From: Nocardia acidivorans NBRC 108247
Lineage (GTDB): Bacteria; Actinomycetota; Actinomycetes; Mycobacteriales; Mycobacteriaceae
NCBI RefSeq assembly: GCF_001625085.1
Contig: NZ_BDAW01000063.1
Location: 1 to 55,914, forward strand
Reading direction: 5' to 3'
DNA: 55,914 nucleotides
Shown piece by piece: positions 40,121 to 49,487 of the stretch. The stretch's first letter is position 1. Each line of letters opens with the position of its first letter. The notes beneath the pieces are model-generated. The model was given only the letters and a program-made list of their open reading frames with translations. It did no database searches and had not been told where the DNA came from. The position numbers were made by a program, and so were the translations under genes.

Positions 40121-42627
40121 TGGCGTTCGACCGCGACCTCCAGCCGACCGTGGCGATACGCGGGAACCTCCAGTTCACGCACGCCGGTCTGGTCACCGCG
40201 ACCTACTTCATCAACCCGCTCGGCTACGGATTGCGCAAGGCCAGTGACAAATTCGATGTCAAGGCCGCGCATCACGCGCTGATCAACAGCCTGCCGAACG
40301 GGTCGTTGCTGCTGGGGATCCAGGCCGGGCTCAATACCCTGGATGTGCTCGGCAAGATGGTGGAGGGCGTCGACCTTGACGAATGCGAATCGTATGCGGT
40401 CGAAGTCGTCGCCTCGTACGAGCGGGTACGTGCGATTCAGCCTCAGACGCGAATCTTCCTGCTGTCCATGCCCGTCGGCTCAGCCAACCCGGGAATGTCC
40501 GGGCTGGCGCGGATGTGGCGCGGTGCCACACCGGCGGATCTGTCCGGGGTAACCCGGGCCGATATCGAAGGCTACGAGGAGAAGGCGTCCGAGATCCTGT
40601 CCCGCATCGGCGGAGATTTCGACCCGGTGCCGGTTCCGGCGGCGCTGTTCCAATGGTTGTGGGAGCACTATCTTTCCCGGGGCGCGGCCGGAGATCCGGT
40701 GGCGCCCACCCGGGTCGGCGCGCTCGACGACGTGACCGCGGCGGTCTTCCGCTCGGCGGCTCTGGACGAGGGCGCGCAGTCCGACAGCGGCCGCCGTCTG
40801 CGGCCCTCGTTCGTACCGGTGATCAAGGTGGTGCAACCCGATTTCGAGTTCCGGCCCTCCTATCAGGCGATGCTGACCCCGCATTCATTTCCGTACGCGG
40901 GCATGACTTTTCCCGGCGGCAGCGAATTCCTCAATGTGATCGAGGGTCTCGGCGATGTCACCGTCGACTGGGGCATCCGGGTGTCGACCCGGTCCGCGGA
41001 TCAGGTGCTCAAGAACAACGAGACCAACCTGCGCCGGCTGGGCGAGCAGATGGATCAGCGCGATCAGGAGGTGTCGTTCGCGCAGAACACATTGATGTCC
41101 AAGGCTCAGATGCTGGGGGAGTACAACACCCACTTCGAGGTCAACGGCGCGGAGTCGGAGGTGTCGTTCACGACGGTCATCGCGGTCGGCGGGAGCTCCC
41201 GCGAGGCGACCATGGATGCGGTGAACCTGCTCAAACGCCGCTACCGCAGGTTTCAAGTCGAACTCACCGCACCGCTGGGCGCACAGGTGGACCTGTGGTC
41301 GATGCTGGTGCCGGGCAGTCCGCAGCGGCGGGCATTCGACGATTTCGCGCATATCGTGCCCTCGGATATGTGGGCCGGATTCGTGCCGTTCACCAGCAGT
41401 CAAATCGGGGACGACAGCGGTCCGGTGATCGGGGTGAACCTGATGTCGGGGCACCTCGAGCCGATCCACTTCGGCATCATGGAGGCCGCGCTGCACGATC
41501 TGTCGGCTTCGTTCGCCGTTACCGGTGAACTCGGTTCGGGCAAGTCCTACCTTCTGAAACTCATCGCGGCACTGGTCAATGACATGGGCGGGCAGTTTCT
41601 GGCCATCGACCGCAGCCAGGTGGGGGAGTGGGCGCATTTCGCCTCCGCCATCGACGACGCGGTGGTCATCGATCTGGCCAATCCCACCGTCTCCCTCGAC
41701 CCGTTGCGCCTGTTCGATCCACGGGTCGCGGGCGAGCGCACCCTGGATTCGATTCTGCCGCTGCTTGATCTCTCGCCGACCTCGGGCGCGGGCGCAGTGG
41801 CCAGTTCCCTGCTCACCCCGCGCGGAATCGCCGAGCATCGGATCGGATCGCTGGTGGATCTGTTCCATGTGGTGCTGCGGCTGCGCGATACACCCGGAAT
41901 CGGTGATGAGTACGCGGATCTGGCTTCCCGGCTGGGGACGATCGCCGATCGGGTGCCGGTGCTGTTCAACCCGAATCTGGCGACGCTGCGACTGGACGCG
42001 GCCGCCACCGTGATTCGCAGTCATCAGGTGGCGCTGCCCTCGGCCGAGGAACTCACCACACCGCACCTGTACAACCGGCTCCCGCTCACCAAACGACTCG
42101 GCACCGCGCTCTACGAACTCGTCGGAGTCGCTGCGCGAGAGGCGTTCCTGCGTGACAACGGCCGTTTCGGATTGCTGATCGGCGATGAGGCGCATCACTT
42201 CACCCAGACCCAGGTCGGCGCGGCGGTCACCTCGGATTTCAGTCGCGACGGCCGAAAGCATCTGGCCGCCATCGGCCTCGCCTCGCACGATCCGGCCACC
42301 GATTTCCAGGGCGCGGCACACAATCTCATCCCGAACCGCTTCGTTTTTCGCCAGCGCGATGAAACGTTGGCGCGCAACAGCCTGGAGTGGCTGGGCGTTG
42401 ATCTCGAGGAAGCACCGTATCTGCTGCAGATTCTGCGCGAGGACACCTCACCACCGGTCGGTCCGGGGCGCCAGGTGCCGCAGGAGCGGCGCGGTGAGAT
42501 GTTCATGCGAGACGCGCTGAACCGCATCGGGCGCGGCAAGATTCTGGGCCCGGCACGACCCGAGCGGGCCGCTGCCATCACCAGCACGCCGGGGGCCACC
42601 AAGGCCGCTGCCGGGCAGGGTGGATGA
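40120..42627 (+). CDS. VirB4/TcpF-like secretion ATPase
   Basis: The 835-residue protein has an N-terminal half typical of VirB4-like proteins (about 1-440) and a RecA-like ATPase domain with Walker A GELGSGKS (469-476), AIDRSQVGEW, and Walker B GLLIGDEAHHF (about 684-694), followed by the QXXDPATDF-like sensor region. It should power assembly or substrate transfer of the type IV-like channel at the inner membrane. It overlaps the preceding stop by one base. No separate VirD4-type coupling protein was found in the window. Confidence 0.85.
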   Translation: MAFDRDLQPTVAIRGNLQFTHAGLVTATYFINPLGYGLRKASDKFDVKAAHHALINSLPNGSLLLGIQAGLNTLDVLGKMVEGVDLDECESYAVEVVASYERVRAIQPQTRIFLLSMPVGSANPGMSGLARMWRGATPADLSGVTRADIEGYEEKASEILSRIGGDFDPVPVPAALFQWLWEHYLSRGAAGDPVAPTRVGALDDVTAAVFRSAALDEGAQSDSGRRLRPSFVPVIKVVQPDFEFRPSYQAMLTPHSFPYAGMTFPGGSEFLNVIEGLGDVTVDWGIRVSTRSADQVLKNNETNLRRLGEQMDQRDQEVSFAQNTLMSKAQMLGEYNTHFEVNGAESEVSFTTVIAVGGSSREATMDAVNLLKRRYRRFQVELTAPLGAQVDLWSMLVPGSPQRRAFDDFAHIVPSDMWAGFVPFTSSQIGDDSGPVIGVNLMSGHLEPIHFGIMEAALHDLSASFAVTGELGSGKSYLLKLIAALVNDMGGQFLAIDRSQVGEWAHFASAIDDAVVIDLANPTVSLDPLRLFDPRVAGERTLDSILPLLDLSPTSGAGAVASSLLTPRGIAEHRIGSLVDLFHVVLRLRDTPGIGDEYADLASRLGTIADRVPVLFNPNLATLRLDAAATVIRSHQVALPSAEELTTPHLYNRLPLTKRLGTALYELVGVAAREAFLRDNGRFGLLIGDEAHHFTQTQVGAAVTSDFSRDGRKHLAAIGLASHDPATDFQGAAHNLIPNRFVFRQRDETLARNSLEWLGVDLEEAPYLLQILREDTSPPVGPGRQVPQERRGEMFMRDALNRIGRGKILGPARPERAAAITSTPGATKAAAGQGG

Positions 42628-45052
42628 GCTCGTGAATGACGATGTCGCGCAGCATGATCGCAGCTCCCGTGGTTGGCCGCTCGACGCCGGGCGGGTTTGG
42701 GAGGTGCGGCACTGGCACCTCGGTGCGGTGGTACACCGGATGGGGGAGTGGGTACGGGCGTCCCGGCGGCGCCATCGTACGGTGGTGATCATCGGAATCA
42801 TCCTGGGGCTCACCATCATTCCGGGCTGTGTGGGTGCGGTGGCGATGGCACAGAGCGATTCCCCAGGTGCCTCGGGCGGCAATGGCGCACTGAGCTGGAT
42901 GAATGTGCGTGACTCGGCGGGGGTCAGCCTGTCGAAATACACATTCGCCTTCAACAACGACGCCGTCGGCATTCTGCACCCTTTCAACACCGCGATGGCC
43001 ACGGCGATAAGCCTCGAGTTCGCGGGCTGGATGGTTATCGTGGTCACGGGCATCTGGCTGATCGGATTCGTGCTCAGCTTCCGGTGGATGGATCTGTTCG
43101 CTACCCCGCTGCGGGCGATCGCCGCGGGCTTCACCGAGCAGATCAGTATTCCGATCGTGCTCATCACCGCGGCGTCGATCGGCGCGTTCTGCGTCGCCTG
43201 GTTCGTGCTGCGCGGATTTCATGCCAAAGCGGTCACGCAGGTGGTGACCATGCTGGGGGTCGCGGTGCTGGGTCCGATGTTCCTGGCCAACCCGCTCGCG
43301 GATGTACTGTCGTCGGACGGCTGGCTGAGCCAGGGCCGCGATCTGGGCATTACGGTCGCGGCCGGACTGAACGGTGACCGTAATCCGCGGCCCAACGCGA
43401 TCGTGGCGTCGATGCAGGAACAGTTGGCCGACAATTTCGCGCGAAAACCGCTCCAGGTCTGGAACTTCGGTCATGTGATCGATGATCGGCCGGCCTGCGG
43501 GGCCGCCTGGACGAACTCCGTGGCCACCGGCGACGATAATCGGATCAAAAACGCGATGCGCTCCTGCGGTGACGGGGCAGCGTACGACGCGGCAAAGGAA
43601 CCGACCGCCGGGCAATTCGGCGCGGGACTACTGGTCCTGATCTCGGGAACGCTGATGCTGGCCTTCGGTGCGGTGCTCGCGGTCAAGATCGTCCGGGCCG
43701 CACTGGATTCGGTCTATTACAGCTTCCTGGCCATATTCGGTTTCGCCGCAGGCGGATTCGTCTACGGGCCGACCCAGACATTCCTGGTGCGCAGTGTCGT
43801 GCACGCCTTCTTCGCCGCCGTGCGCATGGCCGTCATGGTGATCTTCCTCGGTGTGTATGTGCTGTTCCTGGGCGATATCTTCCGGCAGGCGCAGGGTCAG
43901 GTGATGGCCGTCTTCGTCATGGGCGCGATTCTGGAGATCGTCGCGATCAGTCAGTTGAAACATCTCGACGCCAGCCTGTCACGCGGAAATGACTGGGTGG
44001 CCAACCGATTCGCGCTGACCCTGCACGGCGCCCCGGTGAAATCCGCCGGTGGCGGCACCGCCCTGGGGATGGGAACGGTCGGCGCGCAGCGCCATGGATT
44101 CGGCGTGATCAAGACACTTGGCGCTGTCTCCCTGGTCGCGGGTTCGCCCTACACCGCTGCGCTGCTGCGGAGACGAGATGGCACTCTCCCTGACCAAGCG
44201 ATCGTGCGTGTGCTGCAGAACTTCGGCTTGGCGCCCGGGGGCGGGTCGAGAGGGTGGGCGATCCAGGCAGCGCTCAACCGGCCGCAGTATGCCAATGCCG
44301 CTCTCGAGGCCGCCGAGGCCGCAGGTGGTATTGATACCGTCCTCGGTGCGGCGGCCGGGATACACGCCGCCACCGCATCCGGTGCCAGCGTGGGCGACCT
44401 GCGCGGCGCGCTCTTCGGAGCGCGCTTCGACGATGTGCCACTCGTAGAGAGAGCCATCGCCTCCTGGGGCGCTTCCGGGACCAGTCGCGACGATCATCTG
44501 AACAGAACCATCAATGCCATGCATCGGGTTCGGGCGACATCCCGTCGACTGGAACAAACGGGGCACACGCCAGAAGGCGCCGCGGAACTTGCCACGGATA
44601 TGGCGATACTCCAGATCGCGGCCGCTGCCTTCCGTGGAGGCGGACTGGACCCCGTGGTTCTGGACGGGGGCCGGGCCACCGGCAGAGAAAGGAGATTCGT
44701 CGAAAGCTATATGGCCGACGGCACGGCGACTCGTCTCTCGTCACTCGGGAAGCTCGCCAGCGGGGAACAGCTAGCTGCCCCGGTTCCGGGCGTAGGCGGG
44801 AACCCCGGCAGCCCCGGCGATCCGCATTACGACGAGCTGAGGGGCATCACGCCCGTACAAGCGCAACGCATGTGGTCTTGGATCGGACGCGAGTTCACGG
44901 AGAACGTCGCGAATTCAGTCGAGGAATTGGGGACCGATCCACAAGACCGCGCCCGCATGCGACTGGCCAACAGGCACATAGCGGCCGCGCAGGCCGCTGC
45001 CAAAGCGACGCCCTACCACAGGGCCACCCCGTGGACGCAACTGAATTCCTGA
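42620..45052 (+). CDS. VirB6/TrbL/TcpH-like polytopic channel protein with large soluble C-terminus
   Basis: The 810-residue protein has about eight transmembrane segments in its first 445 residues (the first at about 53-76) with a large external loop (about 255-325 containing CGAAW and RSCGDGAAYD), and a 360-residue soluble C-terminal region rich in Ala/Gly. This is the expected build of the VirB6-like channel subunit of conjugation systems. GTG 42620 overlaps the ATPase gene by eight bases; GTG 42632 is an alternative. The soluble half may contact cargo or the wall hydrolase. Confidence 0.75.
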   Translation: MDELVNDDVAQHDRSSRGWPLDAGRVWEVRHWHLGAVVHRMGEWVRASRRRHRTVVIIGIILGLTIIPGCVGAVAMAQSDSPGASGGNGALSWMNVRDSAGVSLSKYTFAFNNDAVGILHPFNTAMATAISLEFAGWMVIVVTGIWLIGFVLSFRWMDLFATPLRAIAAGFTEQISIPIVLITAASIGAFCVAWFVLRGFHAKAVTQVVTMLGVAVLGPMFLANPLADVLSSDGWLSQGRDLGITVAAGLNGDRNPRPNAIVASMQEQLADNFARKPLQVWNFGHVIDDRPACGAAWTNSVATGDDNRIKNAMRSCGDGAAYDAAKEPTAGQFGAGLLVLISGTLMLAFGAVLAVKIVRAALDSVYYSFLAIFGFAAGGFVYGPTQTFLVRSVVHAFFAAVRMAVMVIFLGVYVLFLGDIFRQAQGQVMAVFVMGAILEIVAISQLKHLDASLSRGNDWVANRFALTLHGAPVKSAGGGTALGMGTVGAQRHGFGVIKTLGAVSLVAGSPYTAALLRRRDGTLPDQAIVRVLQNFGLAPGGGSRGWAIQAALNRPQYANAALEAAEAAGGIDTVLGAAAGIHAATASGASVGDLRGALFGARFDDVPLVERAIASWGASGTSRDDHLNRTINAMHRVRATSRRLEQTGHTPEGAAELATDMAILQIAAAAFRGGGLDPVVLDGGRATGRERRFVESYMADGTATRLSSLGKLASGEQLAAPVPGVGGNPGSPGDPHYDELRGITPVQAQRMWSWIGREFTENVANSVEELGTDPQDRARMRLANRHIAAAQAAAKATPYHRATPWTQLNS

Positions 45053-45093
45053 TCGAGAGGTGAGCGGTATTCGTTCTTGGAGAAAGGGTTTCG

Positions 45094-45972
45094 ATGAAAC
45101 TGCTGCCGATCCTGGTGATCCCGGCCATGGCCATGGCGTTCCTTGCCACCCTGCTGGTTCTGGTATTCGGCGGGGTCGACACGGCGGCCGCGTCGGATTT
45201 CGATTACCAGTGCGAGGTGGCGATTCCGAACCCATCCTCGACCTCGACGGCGGCGACGCGCCAGAGCGCACGCACGGTTCCGGTGTCGACGCCGGTGACC
45301 GTGAATCCCTACGCGGAGTTGACCTTCGCCCCCGATGACGCCTCGGTCTCCGGTCGACAGCGCGCCTGTGCCGCCGCTATGCGGACCGCGATCTATCAGC
45401 AGGGACCGCCGCTGAGCGAGCCCGCCACCGGAGCGGGTGCGAGGTGCGCGGGCGAAACGATTGCCGCGCTGGTGAATCGGGGCTCGGGTGGCGGCGCGGC
45501 AGCCGAGACGACCGGCCGGTCCGCCTCGGAAACCGGCACCGCGGCAGTGGAGCCCGCCGCGGTGACGGCGGCCGTACTGCATCGGGCGTCGGCAGCGGTG
45601 TCGACGGGATATTGCCCACCGCTCACCGATGCGGAGGGCGACATGCTGACCGCGGCCCGCTCCGGCCAGAATGTCGATCGATGTCCGCTCCCGGGCGGCG
45701 GCCTGGCGGTGCTGGATCTACCGGATAACGCTGCGGCCCAAAGTCTTTGTGGACAGTTGGTGGCCACCGGTGCGGAATCAGCGGGCGATCTGGTGTTCTG
45801 GGGCTATCGAGGTACGGTGCCGACCCGGGTGGGTATGGTCGCCGCCCGGCAGCGTTCCGCCGGGTCGGTGCTCGTGGTGAGCTGGGATCCGACGTCCGGC
45901 AAGCTCGTACAGCTCGCCATGCCGAGCGGATGGGATGTGCGAGTGAAACGGGTGCTCGGAGACGCGGCGTGA
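45094..45972 (+). CDS. Membrane-anchored exported protein of the secretion locus
   Basis: The 292-residue protein begins with a hydrophobic segment (residues 5-26) that may be a signal anchor; the rest is external. It contains several Cys (YQCEV, RQRACAAAM, GARCAGET, YCPPL, DRCPL, SLCGQ), a low-complexity Ser/Thr/Ala/Gly middle part and an alpha/beta C-terminal part. I do not recognise the family; position between the channel protein and wall hydrolase suggests a structural part of the envelope complex. AGAAAGG precedes ATG 45094. Confidence 0.65.
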   Translation: MKLLPILVIPAMAMAFLATLLVLVFGGVDTAAASDFDYQCEVAIPNPSSTSTAATRQSARTVPVSTPVTVNPYAELTFAPDDASVSGRQRACAAAMRTAIYQQGPPLSEPATGAGARCAGETIAALVNRGSGGGAAAETTGRSASETGTAAVEPAAVTAAVLHRASAAVSTGYCPPLTDAEGDMLTAARSGQNVDRCPLPGGGLAVLDLPDNAAAQSLCGQLVATGAESAGDLVFWGYRGTVPTRVGMVAARQRSAGSVLVVSWDPTSGKLVQLAMPSGWDVRVKRVLGDAA

Positions 45973-47501
45973 CTGAGGCCGCAGAGGTGACGCCCGAGTC
46001 GGAAGCCGTTGCGGCGGAACGAGAAGCTCCGCCCGGACCGGCCACCCCGTGGAACCGCCGCCCGCCCGGGGCGGCCTGGCCGTCGATTCGCGCGGCCGGT
46101 CCGCCCAATCCTGGCGTGGCCCAGCCACCGGCTTCCCCCGCGGTGAACTCGGGCGGTTCGCCCCGGCAGGGAGCCCCCGACGCGGCCGCGGGTGCGACAC
46201 CGCCGCGTACCGCGCCCGGGGCGGCGACACCGGCACCCGGCGGGACGACCGGAACGGGACAGGATCCCGCTGGAGCCCGCCCGAATGCTGCGGGTATACC
46301 GCCCGATCCGGTTGGCGCGCGATCGGGTGCCGCGACAGCACGGCCGGAATCGTCTCGGGTGCACTCGGATTCGGGTGATCGTCGACATGACGACCGGCAC
46401 GGATCCGATCCCGGCACCGGTGCCCTCACCGCGGCCGCACCCGCCCTCGCCATGCTCCCGATGATGCTCGCCTCCCTGCTCGGTGGAGCAGGTAGCGGTG
46501 CCAAGTCGGGTGGTGGCGCACAGCAAAATAACTCGGGCACAGCCGATTCCGGACAGGCCGGAGCAGGCGATGCGACCGTGGGGGAAGGCTCCGCGCACAC
46601 GCTGTCACCGCAGGCACAGGCCGCACTGCGGGCGCTCGAGCAGTTGCGGGACGCATACGGCAAGTCACGCAACACCTCTCGCACCGGATCCGGAACGAAG
46701 CCGGTGAACACGGGGGTTCGAACGGGCGCCATGACCGGCGCGGACGCGGGCGGCGGCGGTGACGCCGCTGCGGCGCTGTCCGCCGTGCAGCTCTATCAGC
46801 GCACCGCCGCGATCGCTTTCAATAATCTCGACAACCAACTCGCGGGTTATCTCTCCGATCTGGCCGGTAGCCACGGGATCGATCAGGCGGCGCTGAACTC
46901 GTTGATCAAGGAGTTGGACCTCGCGCTGATCAAACTCGGGACGGCGGCGTACACCCCGGCGGGGGCGCAGAAGGTGCATGACATCCTCACCATCGCATTG
47001 CGCGAGGGTCTCCGGCTGGCCGGTGCGGGTCAGGTCAGCGCGTCCGATACCGCCGCCGCGATCGACAGTCTGACCGGGCAGTATCTCTACACCATCGCCG
47101 GTCGGGACTACCCGTGGAGCATGCCTGCGACGTCCGGAGACTCGGCGGCGGTGCGGCAGGTCCTCGCGGTGGCGACGGCCCAGGTCGGCAAACCGTATGT
47201 GTGGGGGGCCGAGGGACCGAACTCGTTCGACTGCTCCGGTCTCATGCAGTATGCGGCCCGCTCTGCGGGGGTGGACATCCCGCGCGTCTCGCAGGATCAG
47301 TATCGTCAGTTGCCCAAGGTGAATCCCGCCGATATCCGGCCTGGCGACCTGATCTTCCCGGCGGGGCAGTACAACGGCGGCAGCCCGACGCACGTCATGA
47401 TGTATCTGGGCAATGGGCAGTGTGTCGAAGCGCCGCGTCCCGGGGCCACCGTTCGCATTACCGCTCTCCCCTCCCGCTATGCCGCCAGCCGATGGAGTTG
47501 A
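45969..47501 (+). CDS. NlpC/P60 (C40) peptidoglycan hydrolase with DUF4226-like domain
   Basis: The 510-residue protein starts at GTG 45969 inside the previous stop (GTGA). A Pro/Ala/Gly-rich disordered region (1-215) contains one hydrophobic patch (ALAMLPMMLASLLGGAG, about 160). A helical region (about 265-370, ALSAVQLYQRTAAIAFNNL onward) resembles DUF4226 found in ESX-related proteins. The C-terminal C40 domain has Cys422 in DCSGL, PGDLIF and His475 in THVMMYLG. In conjugation loci such hydrolases (TcpG/VirB1 role) open the wall. No clear signal peptide, so export may use the locus itself. Confidence 0.85.
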   Translation: MTEAAEVTPESEAVAAEREAPPGPATPWNRRPPGAAWPSIRAAGPPNPGVAQPPASPAVNSGGSPRQGAPDAAAGATPPRTAPGAATPAPGGTTGTGQDPAGARPNAAGIPPDPVGARSGAATARPESSRVHSDSGDRRHDDRHGSDPGTGALTAAAPALAMLPMMLASLLGGAGSGAKSGGGAQQNNSGTADSGQAGAGDATVGEGSAHTLSPQAQAALRALEQLRDAYGKSRNTSRTGSGTKPVNTGVRTGAMTGADAGGGGDAAAALSAVQLYQRTAAIAFNNLDNQLAGYLSDLAGSHGIDQAALNSLIKELDLALIKLGTAAYTPAGAQKVHDILTIALREGLRLAGAGQVSASDTAAAIDSLTGQYLYTIAGRDYPWSMPATSGDSAAVRQVLAVATAQVGKPYVWGAEGPNSFDCSGLMQYAARSAGVDIPRVSQDQYRQLPKVNPADIRPGDLIFPAGQYNGGSPTHVMMYLGNGQCVEAPRPGATVRITALPSRYAASRWS

Positions 47502-47693
47502 CGAGGTAGTGACGGATTCCCACCGGTGGGAGGTCGCATTCCCCGTGCGGCCGTCGGCTGGCGTTATCGTTTTCTTCACCAGGCATTTGCGTCGAATTGC
47601 CCGGCCTCCATTACGATTCCGGCGCTGCTGACGACGACTCAATCCACACTGCGCGTTCGTTTTATTTCGCGCGGCATGAGAGGACCGATATCG

Positions 47694-48950
47694 GTGGAGC
47701 AGATCATCAGCGAATTGCCCTGGCGTGATTGGGGTCTCGACTTCGCCGTACTGCGCCGCGGTGGCTGGCGGCCCCAACCCTTCAACGAGTTCATCGTCAA
47801 GGTCCACGGTCACTGCAACCTCGCCTGCGACTACTGCTATGTCTATGAAATGGCGGATCAGAGCTGGCGGGCTAAGCCGAAGGGCATGTCGCGCAGCATA
47901 TTTCGAGAGTCCTGCGAAATGATCAAGGATCATGCCGTCGGGTACGCGCTGCCTGCGGTCAACCTCGTGCTGCACGGTGGTGAACCGCTTCTGGTGGGTA
48001 CAGCCGAGCTGGAGTATTTCGCGCGCACCGCCCGCGAACTACTCGACCCCGTGGTGCGGCTCCGGCTCGGGTTGCAGACCAACGGCGTGCTCATCGACGA
48101 GGACGTGCTCCGAATCTGCGAACGCTGGAATATCAAGATCGGCGTCAGCCTGGATGGCGGTGCGCCCGAGCATGATCGGCATCGTGTCGACCCGGCCGGA
48201 CGCGGTAGTCACGCCCGGGTGGTCGCAGGGTTGGAGCAACTGCTGAATCCCCGGCACCGGGACCGGTTCTCGGGGCTGCTGTGCACCGTCGATGTGAACA
48301 ACGATCCGATCCGGACGTATGAGTCGATGTTGTTGTTCGAGCCTCCTCTGGTGGATTTCACGCTACCCCACGGGAATTGGACAACCCCGCCGCCAGAGCG
48401 CGGCCTGGATCAGACTCGTACCCCCTACGGCGACTGGCTGATCGCGGTCTTCGACAGGTGGTATGACGCGCCCGAGCGGGAGACCGGAGTCCGGCTCTTC
48501 GGCGATATCGTCGATCTGCTGCTCGGCGGACGGGCCACCTCGGAGCTGCTGGGCCTGGGACCGATTCGGCTCGCCGTGGTGGAGACCGACGGCTCGCTCG
48601 AGCAGGCCGACGATCTGAAATCCGCCTTCGACGGCGCGGCTCGAATCCCGGAGCGCGGTGAGGGCAACCCACTCGATATGGCGATGTGGGAGCCCTCGGT
48701 GATGGCGCGCCAGATCGGATCCACGGCACTGAGCGCGACCTGCCTCGAGTGTCGCGTCCAAAACGTTTGTGGCGGTGGGAATTACGCGCATCGCTTTCGG
48801 GCGGGTGAGGGATTCCGCAACCCGTCGGTGTACTGCGCCGATCTGCAGAAGCTCATTACCCATATCGAATCCCGGGTCCGCACCGAACTCGACACCGCCC
48901 GCACGGCCGTACCCGTCTCCACCGACCTCGGAACAAGCGCAGGAGTTTGA
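47694..48950 (+). CDS. FxsB-family radical SAM/SPASM peptide maturase
   Basis: The 418-residue enzyme has the radical SAM cluster motif Cys41-x3-Cys45-x2-Cys48 (HCNLACDYCYVYEMADQSW), the GGEPL motif, LQTNGVL and a C-terminal SPASM-like region CLECRVQNVCGGGNYAHRFR with NPSVYCADL. These blocks match the FxsB enzymes of FxSxx-COOH peptide loci, which modify small ribosomal peptides. GTG 47694 is preceded by AGAGGA; ATG 47676 would add six residues without a ribosome binding site. A 40-residue peptide gene follows after two bases. No precursor with a C-terminal FxSxx was found. Confidence 0.88.
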   Translation: MEQIISELPWRDWGLDFAVLRRGGWRPQPFNEFIVKVHGHCNLACDYCYVYEMADQSWRAKPKGMSRSIFRESCEMIKDHAVGYALPAVNLVLHGGEPLLVGTAELEYFARTARELLDPVVRLRLGLQTNGVLIDEDVLRICERWNIKIGVSLDGGAPEHDRHRVDPAGRGSHARVVAGLEQLLNPRHRDRFSGLLCTVDVNNDPIRTYESMLLFEPPLVDFTLPHGNWTTPPPERGLDQTRTPYGDWLIAVFDRWYDAPERETGVRLFGDIVDLLLGGRATSELLGLGPIRLAVVETDGSLEQADDLKSAFDGAARIPERGEGNPLDMAMWEPSVMARQIGSTALSATCLECRVQNVCGGGNYAHRFRAGEGFRNPSVYCADLQKLITHIESRVRTELDTARTAVPVSTDLGTSAGV

Positions 48951-48952
48951 CC

Positions 48953-49075
48953 ATGTTCCCATGGTTGGGAATCGCGGAGAATTTAGTTCGCATGAGTTCC
49001 GAGACATGTTCGGCTGCTGATCATCTCGCGAATGCGGTGATGCTTTCGGATGCCGGCCCCGATTCGGTGAGGTGA
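48953..49075 (+). CDS. 40-residue peptide, candidate substrate of the radical SAM enzyme
   Basis: ATG 48953 lies seven bases after AGGAG, which is inside the end of the maturase gene, and two bases after its stop. The frame of 40 codons begins MFPWLGIAENL, contains a single Cys (ETCSAADH) and ends AGPDSVR; four bases separate it from the next gene. The tight spacing and ribosome binding site argue for real translation. It lacks the FxSxx end of known FxsA peptides, so its role as precursor is inference from position alone. Confidence 0.55.
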   Translation: MFPWLGIAENLVRMSSETCSAADHLANAVMLSDAGPDSVR

Positions 49076-49079
49076 GCAG

Positions 49080-49487
49080 ATGGGTCTGAGCAGCTGGTTC
49101 AAGGAGGTCGCGGGGAGCGCTGCCGTCGGCGCGGTGGGGACCGTTGCCGCCAAGGTGCTGAAGAACACCACATGGGGCCGCGTCGGCATGGGGCTGATCG
49201 GCGCGGCCGTCGGCGGGATTTCGGCATACAAGACCAATGGCGGCGACATCGGGAACGCGCTCATCACGGGTGTGGCCGACGGCGCGTTCGCCGCGGTGCT
49301 CGGGAAACTGCCCGCCCTCCGGGGCGTACCGAGAGTCGGTCGAGTGACCGGGCCTCTCATCAAGCGGACCATACCGCTGGCCGCCGCCCATTACGCCACA
49401 GTCGACGCCCCCCCCTCGCCCGCCGATAAGGCGAAAGGCTCAGGGCCTACCGAGATTCCGGTGGAACCCCTCCCACTCCCGGCATGA
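49080..49487 (+). CDS. Glycine-rich hydrophobic small protein
   Basis: The 135-residue protein has an amphipathic start (GLSSWFKEVAG), a Gly/Ala-rich hydrophobic stretch (about residues 12-75) with glycine-zipper-like spacing and GMGLIGAAVGGISAYKTNGG, and a Pro-rich tail (VEPLPLPA). It could be a membrane or pore-forming protein, or a second target of the radical SAM enzyme. GAGGTGAG precedes ATG 49080; the stop overlaps the next start (ATGA). Family not recognised. Confidence 0.65.
   Translation: MGLSSWFKEVAGSAAVGAVGTVAAKVLKNTTWGRVGMGLIGAAVGGISAYKTNGGDIGNALITGVADGAFAAVLGKLPALRGVPRVGRVTGPLIKRTIPLAAAHYATVDAPPSPADKAKGSGPTEIPVEPLPLPA

Noticed and set aside
40885..42321. 478-codon minus-strand frame opposite the VirB4-like ATPase
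   Set aside because: Antisense to Walker A and B motifs of the real gene; shadow.
47509..47631. 40-codon ORF before the radical SAM gene as FxSxx precursor
   Set aside because: Ribosome binding site too close to the GTG, Arg-rich random-looking tail (RFRRC) and no FxSxx end.
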